This document shows positions 5,674 through 10,584 of a stretch of DNA of 10,584 nt, one piece after another. The position numbers were made by a program, and so were the translations under genes. The DNA lies in NCBI GenBank assembly GCA_964458015.1, contig CAYWGR010000193.1, positions 1 through 10,584 of the forward strand, given 5' to 3'. This stretch comes from CAYWGR01 sp964458015 (GTDB lineage: Bacteria; Planctomycetota; Planctomycetia; Pirellulales; Thermoguttaceae). The notes under the pieces are model-generated. The model made no database searches. It was given only the letters and a program-made list of their open reading frames with translations, and had not been told where the DNA came from. Numbering within the stretch: the stretch's first letter is position 1; every line of letters starts with the position of its first letter.

Positions 5674-6753
5674 ATGTCGAGAAATCACAGATCGAAGGGC
5701 TTTACTTTAGTCGAGCTTTTGGTGGTGATCACGATCATCGGCATTCTGATCTCTCTCTTGCTGCCGGCCGTTCAATCGGCGCGCGAGGCAGCGCGGCGGC
5801 TGCAGTGCCAAAATAATCTGAAGCAAATTTCGTTGGCGGTATTAAACTATGAAAGCCAATGGCAAATCTTTCCGCCAAGTTCTAGCTGGCCGTCGGGCGT
5901 TAACCCGGACGACCATGGCCAGTTGGGCAACTACCAGGCCAATTGGGCGATTTTGGCGCTACCTTTTATGGAACAGCAGTCGCTCTATAATATGTTTGAT
6001 CTGACTTCGCCCATCTCGGGCAGCGGCAGCGCCTCGAACATGGCCGCCCGTGCCGTGCAGCTTTCGGTCATGCTTTGTCCTACCGATTCGCACAACCGCG
6101 AGGCGTTCATGGGCAGTCAGAATTCGGCCACTTCGGCCCTGGGCGACAACTGGGCCCGCGGGAACTATGCCGCCAATGCCGCCTTGGGGCAGATGATATC
6201 CGGTAAGGGATACCTTAACTATGCGGCCCTGCCAACGTCAACCGGCTGGAGTACTTCGTACATCCGCGGCGTGATGGGCGCGAACTGCGCGGTCACGATT
6301 GCACAAATTCGCGACGGCACAAGCAACACGGCACTGCTGGCCGAAATTCGTGCAGGCGTGACCAACTTTGATTCGCGCGGGGTTTGGGCCCTCGCCGGCG
6401 GCAGCAGCGCGCTCTGGGGACACGGTGGAATCATCGGCGACGATTATGGTCCCAATTGTTCCTATGGCGCCAGTGACGATGTTTTGGCCGGCACTGCGAT
6501 TGCTTCGGCTTTGGGGGGAAGCAACGGACTTGTGAATGAAGGCATGCCATGTTGGGACAGTCTTACGGCCGACAACCAGCAGACGGCTCGAAGTATGCAC
6601 GCGGGCGGCGTCAACGCGGTATTTGCCGACGGCAGCGTGCATTGGATCGGCGATTTTGTCCAGGCGTTGCCCAGCACTTCGACGAATTTATCGGTTTGGG
6701 ATCGGTTGATGGCCTCGGCTGATGGGATGCCGACAGATAGCAATGCGTATTAA
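5674..6753 (+). CDS. DUF1559 prepilin-like protein with H-X9-DG motif
   Basis: A 359-residue protein of the family greatly expanded in planctomycetes. The N-terminus is a type IV prepilin/pseudopilin signal: short basic leader, then GFTLVELLVVITIIGILISLL, with predicted prepilin-peptidase cleavage after Gly9 and the conserved Glu five residues on (Glu14). A helix about residues 10-30 is followed by PAVQSAREAARRLQCQNNLKQI, then the variable DUF1559 globular domain. The C-terminal signature is seen exactly: His309, nine residues, then Asp319-Gly320 (FADGSVHWI). A ribosome-binding site AGGAG (5663-5667) lies 6 bases before the ATG. It would be an envelope-anchored or pseudopilus-like surface protein; its exact role is unknown for the family. 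It is followed directly by hairpin repeats. Confidence 0.93.
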   Translation: MSRNHRSKGFTLVELLVVITIIGILISLLLPAVQSAREAARRLQCQNNLKQISLAVLNYESQWQIFPPSSSWPSGVNPDDHGQLGNYQANWAILALPFMEQQSLYNMFDLTSPISGSGSASNMAARAVQLSVMLCPTDSHNREAFMGSQNSATSALGDNWARGNYAANAALGQMISGKGYLNYAALPTSTGWSTSYIRGVMGANCAVTIAQIRDGTSNTALLAEIRAGVTNFDSRGVWALAGGSSALWGHGGIIGDDYGPNCSYGASDDVLAGTAIASALGGSNGLVNEGMPCWDSLTADNQQTARSMHAGGVNAVFADGSVHWIGDFVQALPSTSTNLSVWDRLMASADGMPTDSNAY

Positions 6754-6762
6754 AGGCAGGAG

Positions 6763-6882
6763 GGCCGCCGTACCGGCGGCCGCTAAACGAGGGTGGACGT
6801 GCCGGCGACTGCTAAACTCGGGGCCGCCGTACCGGCGGCCGCTAAACGAGGGACCGTTGTGCTGGCGGCCGCTAAACGAGGG
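6763..6882 (+). repeat. Four tandem ~30-bp GC-rich hairpin repeats
   Basis: The anchor GCTAAAC begins at 6782, 6811, 6841 and 6871, giving a period of 29-30 bp. Units 1 and 3 carry a perfect 8-bp stem, GGCCGCCG/CGGCGGCC around TAC (6763-6781 and 6822-6840). Unit 2 (about 6794-6820) and unit 4 (6853-6882) are degenerate. Each unit ends with GCTAAAC, mostly followed by GAGGG. They begin 9 bases after the DUF1559 stop, so they form its 3' untranslated region and may end or stabilise that transcript. There are no unique spacers, so this is not CRISPR. Confidence 0.9.
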
Positions 6883-6892
6883 TGCCATTCTC

Positions 6893-7037
6893 GCACATTC
6901 CGGGAGCTGTTAGCTCCCGGCTAATGAGCTAAGCTGTTGTGCGACCAATGCACATTCCGGGAGCTGTTAGCTCCCGGCTAATGAGCTAAACTGTCGTGCG
7001 ACCAATGCACATTCCGGGAGCTGTTAGCTCCCGGCTA
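6893..7037 (+). repeat. 2.5 tandem copies of a 57-bp hairpin repeat
   Basis: Copies start at 6893, 6950 and 7007, exactly 57 bp apart. The first two differ at two positions; the third stops at 7037. Each contains an identical perfect hairpin CCGGGAGCT-GTT-AGCTCCCGG (6900-6920, 6957-6977, 7014-7034). The full units also allow a competing stem, TAGCTC with GAGCTA (6911-6916 with 6926-6931), and a 4-bp GTGC/GCAC dyad across the junctions. Near-identity of the copies indicates recent tandem duplication. The function is unknown; it lies between the DUF1559 gene and the peptidase gene. Confidence 0.92.
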
Positions 7038-7171
7038 GACTGTTGGGTATTTTGTGGTCTGCGGATACGCCGTCAGTTTTTTTTACTGCACCCCGGCCGA
7101 AGTATCTCTTGCAACCGGCCGAGCTCTCCCGTAGCATGATCGCATGGAAAATGGCGATTTTGCATCACCAC

Positions 7172-7176
7172 GGGAG
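7172..7176 (+). promoter_or_regulatory. Ribosome-binding site that sets the peptidase start
   Basis: GGGAG lies 7 bases before the ATG at 7184. In-frame ATGs at 7136 and 7151 and an upstream start at 7043 exist, but they lack such a site. A caution is that a start at 7151 would give the signal peptide a more basic n-region (HHHGR). Confidence 0.6.
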
Positions 7177-7183
7177 ATTTACG

Positions 7184-8911
7184 ATGTCCCTTACGCAGCT
7201 TATAGTTACGACGACGTTTGTGTTAGTCTCGATAGCGTGCATTGTGCCGGCGGTTTCGGCCGGAGAGAGTGAAAACGACGCTCGGGCACGCCGGTTTGTC
7301 GAATACTATGAAACCACGGTGCGGCCGCTGGAGATCGAGGCTGCCCAGCTGTTTTGGAACGCCAATGTCAGCGGCAAAGAGTCTGATTTCGAGAAAAAAC
7401 AGGCGGCCGAGGAAAAACTGAACGAGATTCTTTCGGATCCGAAGAAATTTGCCGAGTTGAAGGCGATTCGGGAAGGCTACCAAGCAAGCGACGCGCAGGC
7501 CGATCCGATTTTGAAGCGCGAAATCGAGATTCTCTATTTGGGTTGCTTGTCGAAACAGGTCGATTCCAAGTTGTTGCGCAAGATGACGGCCAAATCGAAC
7601 GCCGTCGAGCGGGCGTTCAACGTCTTTCGGCCCAAGGTGGATGGCCGCGAAATGAGCGACAACGGCATTCGCCAGATCTTGCGTGAATCGCTCGATGTGG
7701 ATCAACGGCGCGAGGCGTGGGAAGCCGGCAAGAAGGTCGGGCCGGTTGTGGTCAAAGACCTCTTGGAGTTGATCGCGCTGCGAAACGAGGCCGCCCGAAA
7801 ATTGGGGTTCAAAAACTACCATGCCATGCAGTTGCGTTGCGGCGAGCAGAGCCAGGAGCAGGTGCTGAAGCTGTTCGACGATTTAGACCGCTTGACCCGC
7901 GAACCGTTCCATCAGGCGAAAGCGGAAATCGATGCGGCCTTGGCCAAGCGCTACGGCGTCAAGGTTTCCGAGCTGCGGCCGTGGCATTATCACGATCCGT
8001 TTTTCCAAGAAGTGCCGGCCGTCTTGGGCGAGCTGCCTGACTCGGTTTACAAACCGCTCGATACGATCGAAGTCTGCCGGAAATTTTATGACGGCATCGG
8101 GCTGTCGATCGACGACGTCTTGAAACGCAGCAGCTTGTACGAGCAGCCAGGCAAGAATCCACACGCTTTCTCGATTGACATCAATCGGGCGGGCGACATT
8201 CGGATTTTGGAAAACGTGGTGCCGGGTCAGGAATGGCTAAGCACCACGATGCATGAGTTGGGCCACGCGGCCTATTCGAAATACGTGGGGGCGTCGCTGC
8301 CCTATGTGCTGCATACCGAGGCCCATCCGCTTTGCACCGAGGGCGTGGCCATGATGTTCGAGCGTTTTACGCAGAACGTCGATTGGCTTGCGGCGTTTGG
8401 GGCGAAGATTTCGGATCCCGAGCAATTCCGAAAGGCGTCGGCCAAGTTGCGGCGAAACCGTTTGCTGGTGTTTTCGCGTTACTGTCAGGTCATGGTTCGT
8501 TTCGAGGCGGCGATGTACGACGATCCCAAGCAGGATTTGAACCGGCTGTGGTGGGACCTGGTGGAAAAGTATCAGGAGCTGCGCCGGCCCGAGGATCGCG
8601 ACGTGCCTGACTTCGCATCGAAGTATCATTTTATCGGGGCCCCGGCCTATTATCACAACTACATGATGGGCGAGATGTTCGCCTCGCAAGTGCATCATGC
8701 GCTCATTAGGAGGGGAGGATTGTACGCGGTCGCATATAAGACAGATCTTTCCAAGCTAATTTACGTCGGCAATAAGAAGGCAGGCGAGTTCATGCGGAAG
8801 CGAGTTTTCGAGCCTGGGGCGACGATGAACTGGGAAGAACTGACTCGATTTGCGACGGGCGAACCGCTTAGCCCCAAGGCGTTTGCGGAAGACTTGAAAG
8901 CGGCAAAGTGA
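7184..8911 (+). CDS. Exported gluzincin metallopeptidase, M2/M3-like
   Basis: A 575-residue zinc peptidase of clan MA. A Sec signal peptide covers residues 1-26 with cleavage after VSA; the Cys at 19 is not in a good lipobox. The body is almost wholly alpha-helical, as in ACE- and thimet-type oligopeptidases. The zinc motif HELGH places His357 and His361 as ligands and Glu358 as the catalytic base. Glu386 (CTEGVAMMFE), 25 residues after the second His, is the likely third ligand, a spacing that fits M3 and nearly fits M2. A conserved-looking LRPWHYHDPFFQ lies about 75-90 residues before the zinc motif, and YHF/AYYHNYMMGEM follows near the C-terminus as a possible substrate-contact region. It would cleave short peptides outside the cytoplasmic membrane. 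The next gene is a peptide transporter on the same strand 84 bases away, suggesting joint peptide use. Assignment between M2 and M3 is uncertain. Confidence 0.85.
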   Translation: MSLTQLIVTTTFVLVSIACIVPAVSAGESENDARARRFVEYYETTVRPLEIEAAQLFWNANVSGKESDFEKKQAAEEKLNEILSDPKKFAELKAIREGYQASDAQADPILKREIEILYLGCLSKQVDSKLLRKMTAKSNAVERAFNVFRPKVDGREMSDNGIRQILRESLDVDQRREAWEAGKKVGPVVVKDLLELIALRNEAARKLGFKNYHAMQLRCGEQSQEQVLKLFDDLDRLTREPFHQAKAEIDAALAKRYGVKVSELRPWHYHDPFFQEVPAVLGELPDSVYKPLDTIEVCRKFYDGIGLSIDDVLKRSSLYEQPGKNPHAFSIDINRAGDIRILENVVPGQEWLSTTMHELGHAAYSKYVGASLPYVLHTEAHPLCTEGVAMMFERFTQNVDWLAAFGAKISDPEQFRKASAKLRRNRLLVFSRYCQVMVRFEAAMYDDPKQDLNRLWWDLVEKYQELRRPEDRDVPDFASKYHFIGAPAYYHNYMMGEMFASQVHHALIRRGGLYAVAYKTDLSKLIYVGNKKAGEFMRKRVFEPGATMNWEELTRFATGEPLSPKAFAEDLKAAK

Positions 8912-8928
8912 GGGTTACACCGCAATCC

Positions 8929-8977
8929 TTGAACATTGAACATTGAACATTGAAATTTGAACATTTAACATTGATCC
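8929..8977. repeat. TTGAACA heptamer array (seven units) between peptidase and POT genes
   Basis: Seven contiguous 7-bp units fill 49 bp: TTGAACA three times, TTGAAAT, TTGAACA, TTTAACA, TTGATCC. The array starts 18 bases after the peptidase stop and ends 18 bases before the transporter ATG, occupying nearly all of the spacer. The sequence differs from the arrays in the FecR gene, but the 7-bp period is the same. Confidence 0.93.
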
Positions 8978-8995
8978 CTCTTGCAACGTGAATTT

Positions 8996-10450
8996 ATGAG
9001 CCAGACGAAATATATCACTGCGCCGCTGCCGATGGAGACGATGCCGCCGGGAGTGCCGTATATTATCGGCAACGAGGCGGCCGAACGGTTTTGCTATTAC
9101 GGCATGAAAACGGTCTTGATCATTTTCATGACCAAATTCCTGCTGAATTCGCAGGGCGAACTGGCCGTGATGAGCAATGAAGAGGCGAAAGGCTACTACC
9201 ATTTGTTTGTGGCTGGCGTCTATTTCTTCCCGATTCTTGGGGCTATTCTGGCGGACGCCGTTTGGGGCAAGTTCCGCACGATCTTTTATCTGTCCTTGGT
9301 CTACTGCTTAGGCAATTTCGCGTTGGCGGCCGATCAAACGCGCATTGGGTTGTTCGTAGGGCTGTTTTTGATCACTTTGGGCGCCGGCGGGATCAAGTCG
9401 AGCGTGTCGGCCAACGTGGGCGATCAGTTCGGCCCGAAAAACAAGCATCTGTTGGAAAAAGTTTTCGGCTGGTTTTATTTCTCGATCAATTTCGGCTCGT
9501 TCTTTTCAACGCTTTTGACGCCGGTGCTGTTGGATCATTTCAGCCGGAAGGATCTCTATGGCGAATCGGCGAAGCATCTTGGCCCCGCTATTGCATTCGG
9601 CGTGCCGGGCGTATTGATGGCATTGGCCACGTTGATATTTTGGCTGGGGCGCAGAAAATTCGTCCACATTCCGCCCGGTGGAAGCACGATGCTCAAAGAG
9701 GCGACAAGCCGCGAAGGGCTGACGGTCATTGCGAAGTTGGGTGTGCTGTATCTGTTCATCGCCATGTTCTGGGCCTTGTATGAACAAACGGGCGGTGCCT
9801 GGGTGCTTCAGGCCGAAAACATGGATCGCCGATTGTTGACTTGGTTGCAGCCGGTCGAGCAACAATTGGTCGCCCACGGTTTCGGGTTCCTGGACGGCCT
9901 GAGCACCTTTGAAGTGAAAGCGGCGCAGGTGCAGGCCATCAATCCGCTGTTGATCATGGTGATGATTCCGTTGTTCAGTTACGTCATCTATCCGGGCGTC
10001 AACCGCGTGGTGCGGCTGACGCCGCTGCGCAAAATGGCCGTCGGCATGTTTCTGATGGTTGTGACGTTTGCCATCTCCGCGTATGCCGAGATGTTGATTG
10101 GCGGCGAGCGTCGGCCGCCGACGATTTGGTGGCAGCTTTTGGCGTTTCTGCTTCTCACGGCGGCCGAGCTGATGGTGTCGATCACGGCGTTGGAATTTTC
10201 GTATACGCAAGCGCCGAAAAAGATGAAGTCGCTGATTATGGGGTTGTATTTGCTTTCCAGTGCGGTGGGCAATTTGTTCACGGCCTGCGTCAACTTCTTC
10301 ATCGAAAATCCCGACGGCACGAGCCGATTGCCCGGAGCGAGTTACTATTGGTTTTTCGCCGGGCTAATGTTCATTACTTCCTTGCTGTTCTGCGTTTACG
10401 CCGCGTTTTACAAGGAAAAAACTTACATCCAGGACGGCGCGGCGGAATAA
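8996..10450 (+). CDS. POT/PTR-family proton-dependent oligopeptide transporter
   Basis: A 484-residue major-facilitator-type membrane protein (TC 2.A.17) that imports di- and tripeptides with protons. In the first helix the family proton-coupling motif ExxERFxYYG is intact (Glu27, Glu30, Arg31, Tyr34, Tyr35). GAILADAVWGKFRT (82-95) is the loop 2-3 signature, and GGIKSSVSANVGDQF (131-145) with Lys134 is the second PTR2 signature. FYFSINFGSFFS follows. FWALYEQTGGAW in the middle of the protein matches the helix 7 region. Hydrophobic helices continue to near the C-terminus. The ATG at 8996 is chosen over a TTG at 8981, which lacks support. No clear ribosome-binding site is present because the heptamer array fills the spacer, so translation may depend on coupling or a leader-poor start. 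It pairs functionally with the upstream exported peptidase. Confidence 0.93.
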   Translation: MSQTKYITAPLPMETMPPGVPYIIGNEAAERFCYYGMKTVLIIFMTKFLLNSQGELAVMSNEEAKGYYHLFVAGVYFFPILGAILADAVWGKFRTIFYLSLVYCLGNFALAADQTRIGLFVGLFLITLGAGGIKSSVSANVGDQFGPKNKHLLEKVFGWFYFSINFGSFFSTLLTPVLLDHFSRKDLYGESAKHLGPAIAFGVPGVLMALATLIFWLGRRKFVHIPPGGSTMLKEATSREGLTVIAKLGVLYLFIAMFWALYEQTGGAWVLQAENMDRRLLTWLQPVEQQLVAHGFGFLDGLSTFEVKAAQVQAINPLLIMVMIPLFSYVIYPGVNRVVRLTPLRKMAVGMFLMVVTFAISAYAEMLIGGERRPPTIWWQLLAFLLLTAAELMVSITALEFSYTQAPKKMKSLIMGLYLLSSAVGNLFTACVNFFIENPDGTSRLPGASYYWFFAGLMFITSLLFCVYAAFYKEKTYIQDGAAE

Positions 10451-10584
10451 GAAAAAATAGTTGCAATCGGCGCGTGCATCTGTTCTATTGGAGGGTGCTG
10501 GTTGGCCATTGCGCCCCCGGTTGTTTCCTCCCGATCTTTCCCTATCGTCATTCCTGCCCCTAGTTTGAAAGGAATCCTCTGCCG
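10451..10584. other. Downstream end of window
   Basis: No gene, terminator hairpin or repeat is recognised after the transporter stop. Open frames running into this part are shadows of the transporter gene. Confidence 0.5.

Noticed and set aside
6722..6913. Small protein encoded across the 30-bp repeats
   Set aside because: The peptide (RRPLNEGP-type repeats) is a direct translation of the hairpin units, lacks a ribosome-binding site, and starts inside the DUF1559 gene in another frame.
6763..7037. CRISPR array
   Set aside because: Repeats are regular, but the sequences between stems are themselves repeated, with no unique spacers, and no cas genes are present.
7074..7084. Poly-T tract as an intrinsic terminator after the 57-bp repeats
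   Set aside because: The T-run is about 40 bases after the last strong hairpin, and no adequate stem lies directly before it.
7223..7822. 199-residue open frame on the minus strand
   Set aside because: It is antisense to the peptidase gene, whose signal peptide and zinc-peptidase sequence are clear. Long antisense frames are common in GC-rich codon use.
8761..8964. Minus-strand peptide beginning MFKFQCSMFNVQ
   Set aside because: It is the reverse translation of the TTGAACA heptamer array joined to antisense of the peptidase gene.
9506..10210. 234-residue open frame on the minus strand
   Set aside because: It is antisense to the POT transporter, which has intact family motifs. The peptide is rich in His, Gln and Arg, with no recognisable domain.

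Overview
The window looks like a chromosomal piece from a planctomycete (Pirellula/Blastopirellula-like). That rests on several family signatures seen together: a 'Rhodopirellula/Verrucomicrobium-type' ECF sigma factor translationally coupled to a membrane FecR-domain protein, two PEP-CTERM surface proteins, a DUF1559 prepilin-like protein with the H-X9-DG motif, and heptanucleotide repeats inside and between genes. All recognised genes are on the + strand.

Layout. 1-364: intergenic, with a consensus -10 box. 365-437: tRNA-Ala(TGC). 438-930: no recognisable gene. 931-1557: ECF sigma factor, overlapping by ATGA the 1554-3566 gene for a single-pass FecR protein with a discoidin-like C-terminal domain. 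That gene carries three in-frame blocks of 7-bp tandem repeats. 3727-4482: PEP-CTERM protein with a discoidin-like fold. 4517-4562: long hairpin. 4649-5545: SGNH/GDSL hydrolase with an atypical PEP-CTERM tail. 5674-6753: DUF1559 protein. 6763-7037: two tandem families of hairpin repeats (about 30-bp and exactly 57-bp period). 7184-8911: exported gluzincin metallopeptidase (M2/M3-like). 8929-8977: seven TTGAACA-type heptamers. 8996-10450: POT/PTR peptide-proton symporter. 10451-10584: nothing recognised.

How the genes may work together (inference). The sigma/FecR pair would be a membrane-linked switch, and the following surface-protein genes (two PEP-CTERM, one pilin-like) are plausible members of its output. 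The peptidase and POT transporter form a simple peptide-scavenging pair: extracytoplasmic cleavage, then uptake of di- and tripeptides.

The most unusual content is the repeat biology. Several unrelated sequences (GTGGYCA, GGGGTCA, GGGATTA/AATCCCT, TTGAACA) are all built on a 7-bp period. Three blocks of them interrupt one regulatory gene at linkers while keeping its frame open, with single-base variant units exactly where a perfect repeat would create a stop codon. Four of the arrays also match G-quadruplex motifs. Unit gain or loss would shift the frame, so the gene could be phase-variable.
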